A stretch of DNA of 64,000 nt, taken from NCBI GenBank assembly GCA_037349495.1, contig CP140220.1:248001-312000 (forward strand), read 5' to 3'. The notes below the pieces were generated by a model. The model was not told the DNA's origin. It ran no database searches and saw only the letters and a program-made list of their open reading frames with translations. Position 1 is the stretch's first letter. Each line of letters begins with the position of its first letter. Below, one piece after another: positions 55,701-64,000 of this stretch. This DNA is from Lotmaria passim. Taxonomy: Eukaryota > Euglenozoa > Kinetoplastea > Trypanosomatida > Trypanosomatidae. Both the position numbers and the translations under genes were made by a program.

Positions 55701-58607
55701 TTGATGACAGAGGTAATGGTGCCGCAGCTGCCCCTCCGCTTCCTCTTGTACATGATGTGCGTGCCGCTCCCGGGCGTGTTCGTCAGAGTGCGCCTGGGCT
55801 TCCCTCCAGCCCTCCATCGTGTGTGCGCGGACATCGCCGGCATCGCGACGGGGCCTGTGGGTCTCCTTCTGCTGCTCCTCAGAGAGCACATCGAGGGCGC
55901 TGCCGACGCTGCTGCGGTGGTGGGCCGCACGCGCGTATCCGCCGCGCCACGGCCGCGACAACGGCTGCAGTGCCTCCTGCACATCCTTGAAAAGTCCACC
56001 CTCGCGCGCCAGCAGCCGCAGCAGGGCGTTACGTTGTTCGATGAATACGGGACCCCAGTCCTCGGAGCTGCGCTGCATCATCGCACTGATGGGCAGGTGA
56101 TCGGCACAGAAGGCAGAGTCCGTTTTTGCCGCCGTCGTAGTGGCGTGGTTGTTGGGTTGCGTGTCCGTGCTATTCTGTTCTGCGGAGGCTTGATGTGAGC
56201 CGTCCACCTTCCCGCCGCTTGCGCAAGTGTGACCTGTTCTGCCTTCACTGTTGTCGTCATCCTTGTCGCCGGCGGCGGCCGTGGCGGCGCCCCACTCGTC
56301 CTCGTTCACCATGTACGTGTCGGTGCCCATGTGCTCCCACAAGTTGCGTGTCACGTTGCGTAAAGGGTAGTAGCCATCAATGATCGCAATGCGCACCGTG
56401 TTCGTGCGGAGCCGCTGCAAATCATCTGGACGAAGCACCCCGTTCATGGACGGGAGAACCAGGTTGGCACAGAACACAGACCTATTCGTGGCTGCCGCAG
56501 TTCTTGGCTGCTGGGAGGTGCTGTTGTCAACGTCAGGCACATAATCGTCTTCGCGGATGTGCGTGATCGGGTCGAGCGCGCCGGCACGCAGCAGCGCGCA
56601 TGTTGCCTTCACCATGAGCCCCATCCACTGAATGTAGTTGTACGTGTTGAATAAATCTGGTGCGTAGAAGAGGGCGAGTAAGATGTCATCGTCCTTCTCG
56701 TGCTCCAGGTGCTTTAGCGCCTCATCGATTGGGTAGATGGGGACGTAAGGAAGGTATCGCACCCAGTCCAGCGACGTCCCCAGCGTCGGCAGTGACGCCG
56801 CGCACTCTGCCTCCGTTATGTTCTCAGGCAAGGGCTTGCCCTTCACTCCACCACTGCTGCTACTCCTGCTTGCACAGCTTGAACTGCTGTTACGGCACGT
56901 TGTACGGGCGAAGCTGTTTGCTTGACGTTGCTTTGCGGCGATCCACGACAAGCACGCTCGCTTCACCTGCTGCTCCTCCTTATAAGCCGTCACCAGCTGA
57001 CGGATCAGCTCGCGCAACGTGGGATAGCTGCTGCGGTACTCCCGCCATCGGGCCTGTACCTCGCGCTTCATGTCGAACGTCAGTCCATCGCGCACCGCCA
57101 TGCCGACGTTCAGCACGGAGGTGCGCATGTTGCTGTCCGCCACCGTATCCATCGGAGCATCGGCGAAGCGGGAGGGCTGTGCGCCACTGCCGGAGGAAGC
57201 AGCACCGACTTGCACAGATGATGACGACGTCGTCGTCATCGAAGGCGGAGAGAACCAGCCAGACGCGGCTGGTACGTGAGTGTGGCGACTGGATAAATAC
57301 GCCCGCGCCGCCACGTCCTTATCCTCCTCGAGCTCCGCCGTGTGGAGCCCCGGTCCATCGTCGCCGGCTTTGTCACCAGTGCCGGCCACCATGTACCCGT
57401 CCCCGTCCACAACCTCATCCTCGCCGTGCAAGGCGGAGGGAACGTGCGAGGTGTCGGTGTAGTGGCCTACGCCTTGGTCGCCCATGGCCTCCTGCTGCGA
57501 CGAAGCGGCATACCATCCGCCGCCAGCGCTGTCCACATCGCCATCCTCGAATCGGCTTGCACCCGCTGTCTTAGGTTCATGGTAGGGGGAGAAAGCGGCC
57601 TCATTGTGGTAGCTGTAGCTGTGGTGGTGGTGGTGGTGGTGCTGTTCGTTTTCGCTGCTGGTTGTGGCATCGAGTGCACCTACATCATCGGACGCCATGT
57701 CGCAGTCATCGTGGAACACGTGGAGAGGCTCACGAGTGATGCGTCGCCTGGTCGAACGCGAAGAGGTGGCCGCGTAGTCGTGCGCACCTGCATCACGAAG
57801 AGTGGAAGGCGCTGAAGGCGAGACTTCGCTGCGCTCCGCACGCACCTCTTCCACCTTTTTCTCCCTGCTAGCCCCTACCGCCGTAGCCGCAGCCGCACCA
57901 GCCCTAATGTCACCTCCAAAATTGTTGGCGTTATTTACGTTTTGCTTAGCCGCCGCATCACGCGCGGAGTGCGGCAGTCGCGCCTCCGCGGGTGCGTCCG
58001 CGCCTCCCGCAGCCGCCAAATCGTCAGCGGTCAACGCCTCGGGCTTCAGCAGTGGGTCCTGCTCGATAAAATTGGCCAAGTCAGACTCCACCGCGTCACT
58101 GCCGCCGCTAAAGGGCTCCAGCTGGTTGTCTTCACCTTCGCGTCCATCCACCATCACCGCTGCCAACGAGGCGGACGCCGCGCGCCGTGCGTCACGCTCG
58201 CCCGCCTCCGCGTCGTCCCGTACGAGCTGCATGTTGCCGACGATCGCCTCGGCGGCGCTTTCCGTGTCGTTGGCAAAGACGCCCTCTTGGTTGTCTGCAT
58301 CACCTACCGTTGTTGTTGTCGTTGTTGTTGTACCCTTGTTGACATTAGCGTGCTCGCCGTGCACGAGGTTGGGCGGGCTTTCGCGCGCAGTTACAACGAG
58401 CACGCCGAGCACGCCGTGGTGCACCGCGTTTCGACCGCCTGCGTTGCCCTCCAGTGGCCAGCTGAGCCCTAACAGTAACACCACCGCGGCTAGGCAGATA
58501 AAACTGAGCCTTACACCGCCACTTTCGCGATTTCGTGGATGACGAGGCGCCGCAGCGGAGAGCGCGCGCGACGGTGGCGTGACGCAATGACAACTACTAC
58601 TCATCAT
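49722..58607 (-). CDS. Giant secretory-pathway protein of unknown function
   Basis: This frame encodes 2961 aa. I chose the ATG at 58605-58607 because the open frame upstream has no ATG and a good splice acceptor lies 221 nt upstream. A hydrophobic stretch at about residues 35-50 (LSFICLAAVVLLLGLSW) is a signal peptide or signal anchor; no later membrane segment is visible. Many N-glycosylation sequons fit a lumenal or surface protein. Well-ordered blocks with normal composition alternate with low-complexity linkers. Examples are around 690-790, 1175-1230, 1600-1640, 1745-1800, 1985-2060 and 2190-2420, the last helical and rich in Arg/Glu. A poly-Glu tract lies at about 1385-1404 and a poly-Asn run near 2700. 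The C terminus ends KKDK. I do not recognise the family. Its size and spacing of ordered blocks suggest a multi-domain scaffold or adhesin-like protein. Confidence 0.85.
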   Translation of the reverse strand: MMSSSCHCVTPPSRALSAAAPRHPRNRESGGVRLSFICLAAVVLLLGLSWPLEGNAGGRNAVHHGVLGVLVVTARESPPNLVHGEHANVNKGTTTTTTTTVGDADNQEGVFANDTESAAEAIVGNMQLVRDDAEAGERDARRAASASLAAVMVDGREGEDNQLEPFSGGSDAVESDLANFIEQDPLLKPEALTADDLAAAGGADAPAEARLPHSARDAAAKQNVNNANNFGGDIRAGAAAATAVGASREKKVEEVRAERSEVSPSAPSTLRDAGAHDYAATSSRSTRRRITREPLHVFHDDCDMASDDVGALDATTSSENEQHHHHHHHSYSYHNEAAFSPYHEPKTAGASRFEDGDVDSAGGGWYAASSQQEAMGDQGVGHYTDTSHVPSALHGEDEVVDGDGYMVAGTGDKAGDDGPGLHTAELEEDKDVAARAYLSSRHTHVPAASGWFSPPSMTTTSSSSVQVGAASSGSGAQPSRFADAPMDTVADSNMRTSVLNVGMAVRDGLTFDMKREVQARWREYRSSYPTLRELIRQLVTAYKEEQQVKRACLSWIAAKQRQANSFARTTCRNSSSSCASRSSSSGGVKGKPLPENITEAECAASLPTLGTSLDWVRYLPYVPIYPIDEALKHLEHEKDDDILLALFYAPDLFNTYNYIQWMGLMVKATCALLRAGALDPITHIREDDYVPDVDNSTSQQPRTAAATNRSVFCANLVLPSMNGVLRPDDLQRLRTNTVRIAIIDGYYPLRNVTRNLWEHMGTDTYMVNEDEWGAATAAAGDKDDDNSEGRTGHTCASGGKVDGSHQASAEQNSTDTQPNNHATTTAAKTDSAFCADHLPISAMMQRSSEDWGPVFIEQRNALLRLLAREGGLFKDVQEALQPLSRPWRGGYARAAHHRSSVGSALDVLSEEQQKETHRPRRDAGDVRAHTMEGWREAQAHSDEHARERHAHHVQEEAEGQLRHHYLCHQGDTNPNSTTVSSSAFGGSNTSDFSEGGCANAEQTLQLREGPPAGAEPTLHAVDAGDDSNDDNNDRIHFLARYILQNTDDLIVTRPQMLLEVLQRSFDRIRQREQRLVEKIFSWSQIMKYRVHVNVSAQRIDEFSSDHVCEVRYQVYLNSPNAYRGTGASEDAKEGGAGRADAGQSSGNVPSSRLGLNPTFWTGTPRSMADDAGDDYDIDELGSKASCYYYQQLRQFRTTAALGSVSGLRRRAKRHNAILASTPAKTSPTHLRKKKPRSSRTRKSLEEEEDEYDPQGYSYEGRLVVPRRQPAVELNRNPVDIWSDDAAAEQVRQLRQSRRAKLSGAASSREGGGEEDDQEEEEVDVTAEARRHLPQHPPDDAAMPRYRRPHVDMSVTEEADSAAGDSESAGRYGSADDEAEGEEDSEEEEEEEEEEEEEEEEEEEDLDAFFDEVLSRRDELEEFHEMHVRYVDGMDELAIEENPAVAASSTTQTSQADNKARRKDGAPMKEDASAGAPADSVVGASDTPPGTTMPGPRGVPGASVNSLRLLGTAARRNYLLRQNPPVLLFPRKQGSRPYVFPQTLLEMVHLSFADAHGQLPPREHAQRLRQRWGCEGPPPSSSSPAGGSADCSSSPPLVSSNMTGSNNAPRGAGTPSSCGFPCRVSGSQNSSNASDETNSNADPSAASTAAAHDIDSAATTTTTSSAQSSSTSTMSPPTPSTYRVVSALDNPFSRIGVEHLHYDFVICGPSSPLAVLQLLVEEARRVSTPGELESRSHREAIYRLQHRQWLEARQRRAAQAAEKQAGSKQTSQTVEAGQARAVVVEGEGSGGAAYRLPLQGAVNRTDNSTSKQAVSPRSTAEAAPTADVNHRKYGHYATPWGERLLENTAKDLKTYLVGGQAATEKGDAVSSQEGGGAGGAPSQNNNIKRSDGGSDAKPVKEAGKVDNRVGVAGASLAGGLAADEDQEYFFEHDVSFRLDPDRFVESAPLTLHFFLRTPTHVVETEIIEPLREHVQVLRQRLIEDILADVFQYGRCQISGSRFVQLLRHSVDAPYVNGTRVTLPSQGEVPAAAAATANTTGTDAAGQPGSQGKTAPPPPPPLPYAYTEEGLPQLRCLRNSAAMWVWRLASEMQAQEIQRAFSNHSEAEVESTRPRTRGDARANIIGEEDAGPPQRPFPLPRDPASFLELLHMPYDTTIDLEALIEMYEGKQVFSDTVPLYNSRFNPLFYSSEWSAETAAKVAALSEEELARLREQRHTYERLFFMQVAYQELMKRSGLDVTESFFQLLTIDREAAMRVSPDDPSKVVHRTLPSSLRSSAMLPVPDSEPVRPRACLGSFNNSYMAITYLFFNSTAERYYRNHPLNRRRVRLMQRLDEAVRLSRQARLILLTASEEDYRTQYVDSIIQDAARRFFIIRQINRNRDTALRELEQRQQLLQQQQGRPFSTKRVDAKDVVHSVDGDALVFSETANGRRLLSSADRLKASHGESSTTADAATSTTADGPKSAGTVGTDGPAASLSDSGDDEEQQLGLYESYAHLSPFQFNTINYDFDTSDDLLSRHAKTKESARVHRTEERPSTKVTRFPSLTYEATKNRQERTHGSLSPSSAASCDETGRCLSLTNCSATSLDGRADFCSSAEEHGCNHSTAATQLAHYLQDSRAGASWAGEGASSAQRQHSGRAGGAASSVSSSYNSYPSRGSSSGGEGAKKWAEGRSIMEEMALLGEEMWRGQDQHGERHSNNNNNNNNNNNRKHQNSDSSADVPSGRVVFSKTQEQEPNKKARGSRWRSWFSRWRHASDNTAQAQQSHATSALAGGRKGGGDSTQQQQQQNTHATGGESAKPSRAHFGVWERHPLKLEEEEEEDEEVEYGGVLRRQRNDDNDNDDGFVEPEEFEQGNDDDGTDMSHVITGEKTEYEEGLPFPWRHGELPKQELRRRLEEHQRHVRELKRRLIDVRLRWASALWNERERPGGATLSAPSSQQPQPQQHEGTSQPLSDEHDHKKKDK
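54396..54455 (-). repeat. In-frame (GAG)n trinucleotide tract encoding poly-Glu
   Basis: About 20 tandem TCC/GAG triplets are uninterrupted on the plus strand. The near-absence of GAA interruptions suggests a young, length-variable tract. Confidence 0.9.
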
Positions 58608-60060
58608 ACTGGATACGCAAGTAGAGCCTACTTTATTGTCGCCCTTTGCGGCCTCCGCCGCTCCGGTGGACGCCTCAGAAAAACTAAAGATGTGCGCAAA
58701 CTGCGCACAATTAACGGCAATTCGAGTGGCAGCCAACACCTTATTTACACCAGTATTCGAATCTATCCCGCCAAAGAAGAGTATTCTATTTATACCCTTG
58801 TTATATTATGTGCTGCAAGAAGAGACGCCTGCAAAAAAAAAAAATAATAATAATAATAATAATCAGAATTTCAGACAAAAAGCCTTGAAAAGGAAAAGGA
58901 AAAGAGCCCAGCTTTCTTGCTGACTACTCCAAGTACGCTTTATCACACTGGAAAGAAGAAGAAAAAAAAACGTAGTTGTTAAATATGGAAGCTGAGCTTT
59001 CGTGCTTTTTCTTTGTTTTCTGCTAAAAAAAAAAAAAAGAACATAGACTCGTTTTCGCTCGAGTGAAAAGAGAGGGCTTTGAAGTGATGTGACGCGCTTT
59101 CCTCAACCTCGATAAGCAGCTCAATAAACTACTTTCTTCTTTCCTTATTGTTTTTTTTTTTTTTCATGGCGAAAAATAGCGCAGATACAGAAGTCAAGGT
59201 ACATAAAAAAAAAAAAGAAAGGGAAGTGTGAAAACGGGAGCAAAAAGAGAAGACGTAGTCGAAAGACGGCGTTTTAGCTTTTTTTTTCTTTCCCCCCCCC
59301 CTCCTCTTTCAAGGTGGCTCCTTGATCCACTTTACCTTTTTTTTTTTTTTAAATAGCACTCTTCTTTGACCCCATGTGCGCAGCTCCTCCGTCTGCGCGC
59401 GTTGGCACGTCCCTTTCGAGTGAAGCGCCAAAGCACTCCCTTTGAATCGAGCAAAGTCCAAAAAGGAAAAGAAGACTTGTCTTCAACTTGAGCCAAGTCA
59501 AAGGAAGAAAAAAAAAGGGGGGGAGGAGAAAACAGGTGATGAAGCTCTGTTCATAACCTCAGCAACACCTCTCATTGCTATAGGAAATACTCTGTTCTGT
59601 TTTTTTTTTTTTTACTGCGTTTCTCCCCGGTTTTCAACGATGAGCCTGGCGTCTGCGACAACGCCGTCGTGGGGGAGGGGTTAGATGACGACGGGGGCAG
59701 AGGGAGCCACAAGTGCCCCTGCGCAAGACAACAGAAGACAAACAAAGACGGAAGAAAAAAAAAAAAAAACATGAATCCGCCCGTAATACGCCTCTCCCTT
59801 TATAACAACAAAAAGACTAGAAAAGAAAAAAGAAAATAGCCTTACAGTATTTACTCTGCTCTTTGCTCATTTCGACTCATCTGAGGCGTTTTCGTTTTGT
59901 GTGTACGTGTGTGAGATGAAGAAGAAACAACAGATAATAATAATGATAATAGTAAACGAACAGAGTTGGTATTCAAGGGCAGGCGCACATTTGGATAGGA
60001 AATGAATCCAAAAAAAAAAAAAGAGAAAAGAGAAAAAGGAAGAGCATATTCCCAAGATAC
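58608..60060. other. Intergenic region between the giant secretory protein gene and the phosphatase fusion gene
   Basis: No gene seen. It includes the 221-nt 5' UTR above, (ATA)n near 58844-58862, C runs near 59293-59303, and scattered A or T runs. Confidence 0.7.
58829..58830 (-). promoter_or_regulatory. Predicted trans-splice acceptor AG of the giant secretory protein gene
   Basis: The sense strand reads a (TTA)n/T12 tract, then GCAG, a near-ideal site. The 221-nt 5' UTR contains no ATG, which supports the start at 58607. Confidence 0.6.
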
Positions 60061-63030
60061 TTAGGCCGAGAAGAGGATCTCGCCGTACTTGCCTGTCACA
60101 CGCCAGCCGATCCCCAGCTCCTGGTCCAGCTTCGCCTTCACGTCACCCGGCACGCCAACGCAGCACTCGCTCTTAATGGTGCGAATCGCGCACACCGGGA
60201 CCGCATGCGAGGGCCAGTACGCACTGATCACATCGTGGAAGCTCGGCGTGTCCATCAGCGCTGACGCCGGGGTGTCCTGCGTCAGCTCCGCGATCAGCGC
60301 CTTCACCTCCGCCGAGTAGCCCTCCGGCACCTTGTGCAGGTCCGCCTTCTCCGTCGGCGCCAGCGTCGCGACGAAGTCCGACCGGTCCCAGTAGCGGTCC
60401 CCGACTAGACGGCGGAAGTTCAGGTCACCCTTGAACAGCACCAGGCCAGAGCGGGCATGTATCTTCGTCTTGTTCATGCAGTAGAGCCCTTGAGGAGAGG
60501 TCGGGCTGCCGGTGGCAGCCAGCGCCGCGGCCACGTCCTTCGACGCCGCCGGCGTCGACACGTGCTGCGTGTAGAAGTAGCGGTTCACCACACGCGGTGG
60601 CAGGTCGCGGTACTCGGACGGCTGCGTCCAGACCGTGTCCGCCTCCACGGCGAAGCGGCCGCTCGCGAAGCAGTCCCGCACACGTCGTACGAACGGCTCC
60701 ACCGCAGACTTCAGTGTCGCCCGCTTCGCGGCATCCGGCTCGAAGTCGCTGTTCGTATAGGCCGCCTCCAGCTTCTTCAGCGTGAGATCGAAGTCACGTG
60801 GGGTGACGTCGGACACGTAATACGGCATCGGCTTCACGTGGTAGACCACGCGGCCGCTCTTGCCGGCGTCGCCGAGCTTCGCCATCTGCTCCACGTACCA
60901 CAATCCAAAGCAAAGATCGGAGATGACCTCCACGCCGACGTTGTCGTTCACGATGTCAATCTGCCGCGTGCCGTTACACGGGTCCGCCGGGTCGAGCAGC
61001 CGCTGCAGGTGCGCCTCGACTTGGGCGACCTCATTGCCGACCAGGTTGGCGTCCTGCGCGAGTGAGGCAACCTTCTCGCGGTCCTGCAGCAGGGCCACCT
61101 CGCTATCGTGGGAGTCCTTCTCCCTCTCCTCACGGACGTGCGCGTGGGTCAGCTGGTCCAGCGTAAACATGGAGAGATCGATGCCGTTGCCCCACAGCAT
61201 CCACCGCAGCAGAACACCGCCGTAGCCGCTGCCGGCATGCCAGGGCTGGCAGGCAAGCATCGGCACCACACGAACGTGGATAAATTGCACGAGGACGTCA
61301 CGCTTCTCCTGGGCGAAGATGTCGCGATACGGCAGGAAGAAATCGCTGACCGGGGGCAGCACGCAGCCGCTCGGCTGGCGCAGCAGGTCCGCGTACGGCA
61401 CCTGCTTCGCTGCCGCTCCTTGCTTCGCGTGGGCATGCACGCGGCGCACCACCACGCCGTCGGCGATCAACGCCGGGTTGCACGTCAGCGGTGTGTATTC
61501 GCGTACCCCCTGCTGCGGGATGACGGGCGGGCTGATGATGCCGGGCGTGGTGGCGATCTGGCACTCCTGTGAATAGAGCGGGTTTTGGAAGGCGTGCGGC
61601 GTGATCACGTTCAGCGGCTTCACAGAAGCGGCGTCGGCGTCACCCGCCACCTCGTCCTCCCGCAACATCAGATACTGCCACAGCAGGTGATAAAAGTAAA
61701 TCTCACCGTGCAGCCAAGGGAGCTGGCCCCAGCGCGGGGTGATGATGTCCGCCGGTGTCCCGTCCACCGCCGCTGACACGCGCCGCGCCACGTCGTGCGC
61801 CGGGTCGTGATCGTACTCCGTCACGTAGGCGAAGTTGCGCAGCCACGCAGCCACGTGCGCCTGCCCGGGTACCGGCGGCACAAAGCCATTCTTCTCGGCG
61901 TTCAAAATTAATTCCCGCACCCGCTGCTGCCCTTTGGCGGAAGTCACGGCCATGTTGCCACTCTCCTCGAGCGTGCGCTTCAGCACAGACGGGATGCGCT
62001 TGGCCATCGTAACGGAGCGAAACTCCTTCGCCGAGACATCGCGGAAGCGGGCCAGCGTCGGCAGCCGCGCGCCCGGGTGCTCGAAGGCGAGCTGGAAGAG
62101 CTCCTTCAGCTCCTTGGCGTCTTTCCACAGCCCGATGTGGCAGCAGCCGGCAACGTCGTTCGCCCCGGCGGGGTGCTTCGCCGCACCGCAGAGAATGTGG
62201 TGGATCGGAAAGTTGCGCCGCGCGAACATGTAATCACGCGGCCGCAGCAGGTTCGCGATGGGACAGTAGTCATTCGTGCCATCACCGACGAAAATGATCG
62301 TCGGGTCGATGAGGGTTGTCGTCTGCAGAAGCCGCTCGATAATGAGGGACTTACACATGTTCGGCTTGCCGTTCGCCATGCAGCACTCGCACTGGTGCCC
62401 GTGCGGCTCGTACCAGCACACGCGCGACTTGCGTGGCCTGCCCGCGTTATACGTTGCGTCGCGCTCTGTCTCGTCGTTCACATTGGTGCTCTTGGCCGGG
62501 CGGTTTTCGCCGTAGCAAACGCTGAGTCCGGCGTCGGCGTCGACGCCTAGCGCGGTCAGGTCGTAGTACGGGTTGCTGTGGATCTGCGAGATGCTCTCCT
62601 TGACAAACGGCAGCCGTGCGTCCAGTGCGGCGTCGATGAAAAGCAAGTTCGCGTCGCTCGCGATGTTGATCTCCAGGAAGTTCGGTATGTTGTCGTGAAC
62701 GGCGGTGGCACGGGCATCTGCCGCGTCGGCGACCATCTCTGGCGCCGCATACTGCTTCTGCGCGTCCAGCAGATAGTGGAAGACATCCGGCATCTGCGGG
62801 TCGATCACCACACTCTTGTGTGCCGCCGCTGTCAGCTCGTCCTTGGAGAAAGGGGCAATGAGGGTGTCCATCAGCTTCGTCCACTGCATGCGGTCCTTCT
62901 CCATTACCATCTTCCTCTGCTCGTCATGGCGGCCGAGGGCGTCGGGGATGACCTCGTCCGTATTGCAATCCACGACAGTGTGGTCGAAGTCGAACACCAC
63001 GAGAAAAGACTGACGTCCGATCCCCTTCAT
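60061..63030 (-). CDS. PHOSPHO-type HAD phosphatase fused to a DUF89/ARMT1-like phosphatase
   Basis: This frame encodes 989 aa from an ATG. Residues 1 to about 335 are a PHOSPHO1/PHOSPHO2-type HAD domain: VVFDFDHTVVDCNTDEV with nucleophile Asp14 and acid/base Asp16, a CxxC plus NMCK segment near 220-235, and VGDGTNDYCP with Asp250 and Asp254. That family removes phosphate from small molecules such as phosphocholine, phosphoethanolamine or pyridoxal 5'-phosphate. Residues of about 370-989 match DUF89 subfamily III (ARMT1): DNVGVEVISDL near 690-705, HVKPMPYYVSDV near 730-745, and KGDLNFRRLVGDRYW near 864-880. DUF89 enzymes are metal-dependent phosphatases proposed to clear damaged or excess phosphometabolites. 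All visible key residues are kept in both halves, so I infer a bifunctional cytosolic enzyme. The substrates cannot be read from sequence. Confidence 0.92.
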   Translation of the reverse strand: MKGIGRQSFLVVFDFDHTVVDCNTDEVIPDALGRHDEQRKMVMEKDRMQWTKLMDTLIAPFSKDELTAAAHKSVVIDPQMPDVFHYLLDAQKQYAAPEMVADAADARATAVHDNIPNFLEINIASDANLLFIDAALDARLPFVKESISQIHSNPYYDLTALGVDADAGLSVCYGENRPAKSTNVNDETERDATYNAGRPRKSRVCWYEPHGHQCECCMANGKPNMCKSLIIERLLQTTTLIDPTIIFVGDGTNDYCPIANLLRPRDYMFARRNFPIHHILCGAAKHPAGANDVAGCCHIGLWKDAKELKELFQLAFEHPGARLPTLARFRDVSAKEFRSVTMAKRIPSVLKRTLEESGNMAVTSAKGQQRVRELILNAEKNGFVPPVPGQAHVAAWLRNFAYVTEYDHDPAHDVARRVSAAVDGTPADIITPRWGQLPWLHGEIYFYHLLWQYLMLREDEVAGDADAASVKPLNVITPHAFQNPLYSQECQIATTPGIISPPVIPQQGVREYTPLTCNPALIADGVVVRRVHAHAKQGAAAKQVPYADLLRQPSGCVLPPVSDFFLPYRDIFAQEKRDVLVQFIHVRVVPMLACQPWHAGSGYGGVLLRWMLWGNGIDLSMFTLDQLTHAHVREEREKDSHDSEVALLQDREKVASLAQDANLVGNEVAQVEAHLQRLLDPADPCNGTRQIDIVNDNVGVEVISDLCFGLWYVEQMAKLGDAGKSGRVVYHVKPMPYYVSDVTPRDFDLTLKKLEAAYTNSDFEPDAAKRATLKSAVEPFVRRVRDCFASGRFAVEADTVWTQPSEYRDLPPRVVNRYFYTQHVSTPAASKDVAAALAATGSPTSPQGLYCMNKTKIHARSGLVLFKGDLNFRRLVGDRYWDRSDFVATLAPTEKADLHKVPEGYSAEVKALIAELTQDTPASALMDTPSFHDVISAYWPSHAVPVCAIRTIKSECCVGVPGDVKAKLDQELGIGWRVTGKYGEILFSA

Positions 63031-64000
63031 TTTATTTTGTAAGGTATCTTTTTTTTTTTTTTCTTTCTGTTCCTTATCGTCGTGGATAACGATAACAATA
63101 ATACTAATAGGGTCTTTGTTTGCCTCTCCTTTGTGCTTCTTGCACTGGTGTCGCTGTTGTTTTGTACTTGTCTCTCTCTCTCTCTCTCTTTCTTTTTAAA
63201 GTGAAAAGAAGGGGGCGTGTATTATATAAGAGCAGGTGTGATTGCTTGTTGTTGTTGCTGCTGTTGTTTTTTTTGTTTTCCTACTATTTTCTTTTTCTCT
63301 GTTTGTTGTTGCGGTTGTTTCACTTTTTTTTTTTGTAAAAAACGCTGTGTATAAAGTGCACTAAAAATAAAAAATAAAAAATAAAAAATAAAAAGATGGA
63401 GGGGGGGTTTATAACGCGTTGTGTCGTTACAGATAAAGAAAAAAGGCCGTTGCGAGATACAGAGAAATTTAAAAAAAATAATAATAACAATAATAATAAA
63501 AGAAAGCCCTGTCATGTTACTCCTCTTTTTTTTTTTGTTGTTGTTGTTGTGTGTTCTCTTCTTTACGGAAAGACCACCTATCCAATAAAAAAAAAAAGGG
63601 AGTGAGCAGCTGCTGGCAGATTTTCTATTTGATTATTCCTAGTCACCTCTCCTCGCTCGGGGTACATGCTCTTCTCTTCGACCGAGTGTTGCTCCTTTCC
63701 GATCCATGAGCTTTCAGAACCTTCAGGACGCATCTCTTCTTTTTTTTTTTTTTGCAGGCAAAAGCCTATTTAGTTTCATGCTGCAAAGCGCACATCTTGT
63801 TTTTTGTTGTTGTTGTTGTTGTTTATTTTCATTGGATTATATTCAACGGGATGCACAGGATTTCAAGGATAAAAAAAAAAAAAAGAAAGGACAACAACAT
63901 GCAAGTCCGAAAAAAAAAAACAGTGATTATAAAAGAAAAAAGGGGTGTTGCTTTCTGCTCCTTGTCACTGTGGGTGAAGAAAAGAAAAACAGTGAATACC
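63031..64000. other. Upstream region of the phosphatase fusion gene to the window end
   Basis: No gene seen. It contains (TC)n at about 63171-63190, the AAAAAAT units at 63363-63395, and (GTT)n at about 63805-63821. The 3' UTR of the next upstream gene may lie at the far end. Confidence 0.65.
63361..63362 (-). promoter_or_regulatory. Predicted trans-splice acceptor AG of the phosphatase fusion gene
   Basis: A sense-strand run of about four TTTTTTA units (63363-63395) ends in TTTTTAG. The resulting 5' UTR of about 330 nt has no ATG. The sequence closer to the start codon is purine-rich on the sense strand and offers no better site. Confidence 0.4.

Noticed and set aside
58608-58739. Longer N terminus for the giant secretory protein
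   Set aside because: The upstream extension starts at a GTG and lies in the predicted 5' UTR. The first in-frame ATG after the splice acceptor is at 58607.
1-64000. Mobile elements, tRNA or rRNA genes, and CRISPR arrays
   Set aside because: I found no reverse transcriptase, transposase or terminal repeats, no tRNA-like T-loop or clover-leaf sequence, and no regularly spaced direct repeats outside microsatellites and the coding minisatellite.

Overview
The window looks like nuclear DNA of a trypanosomatid flagellate (Kinetoplastea), probably Leishmaniinae or a close relative. All eleven protein genes that I can support lie on the minus strand. They have no introns, are separated by about 0.8 to 3 kb, and most are preceded by a polypyrimidine run and an AG on the sense strand, as expected for spliced-leader trans-splicing. 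This is one stretch of a directional, polycistronic transcription unit. Coding sequence is GC-rich with many Ala, Ser, Gln and Asn runs. The gaps are AT-rich and full of A or T runs of 9 to 16 bases and dinucleotide or trinucleotide microsatellites. From memory, the lanosterol synthase and its kinase neighbour resemble a stretch of Leishmania chromosome 6; I could not check this.

In order of transcription (high to low coordinate) the genes are: (1) 60061-63030, a PHOSPHO-type HAD phosphatase fused to a DUF89/ARMT1 domain; (2) 49722-58607, a giant unrecognised secretory-pathway protein; (3) 37899-48023, a giant kinase with membrane segments, two PAS-like regions and an FHA domain; (4) 33555-36641, lanosterol synthase; (5) 28652-31975 and (6) 22407-25655, two related MGCN proteins with predicted dual acylation; (7) 16266-20552, a third acylated low-complexity protein; (8) 13688-14386, a twin CX9C protein with an N-myristoylation signal; (9) 11860-12915, a Ctf8-like clamp-loader subunit; (10) 2367-10475, a giant mitochondrial protein with a periodic array of zinc fingers and helices; (11) 1-1292, the N-terminal part of a C2-domain protein that runs off the window.

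The neighbours do not form one pathway, which is normal for trypanosomatid gene clusters. One block stands out: genes 5 to 8 are consecutive and all begin M-G-x-x-x-[S/T/C]-K, the classical N-myristoyltransferase recognition sequence. Genes 5 and 6 also share a colinear 34-residue C-terminal tail at the ends of otherwise unalignable low-complexity bodies. The other notable items are the repeated zinc-finger/helix module of gene 10, the domain combination and altered catalytic motifs of the gene 3 kinase, and the two-phosphatase fusion of gene 1.

I saw no tRNA, rRNA, mobile element, CRISPR or convincing snoRNA. The plus-strand open frames are antisense shadows of GC-rich coding sequence.
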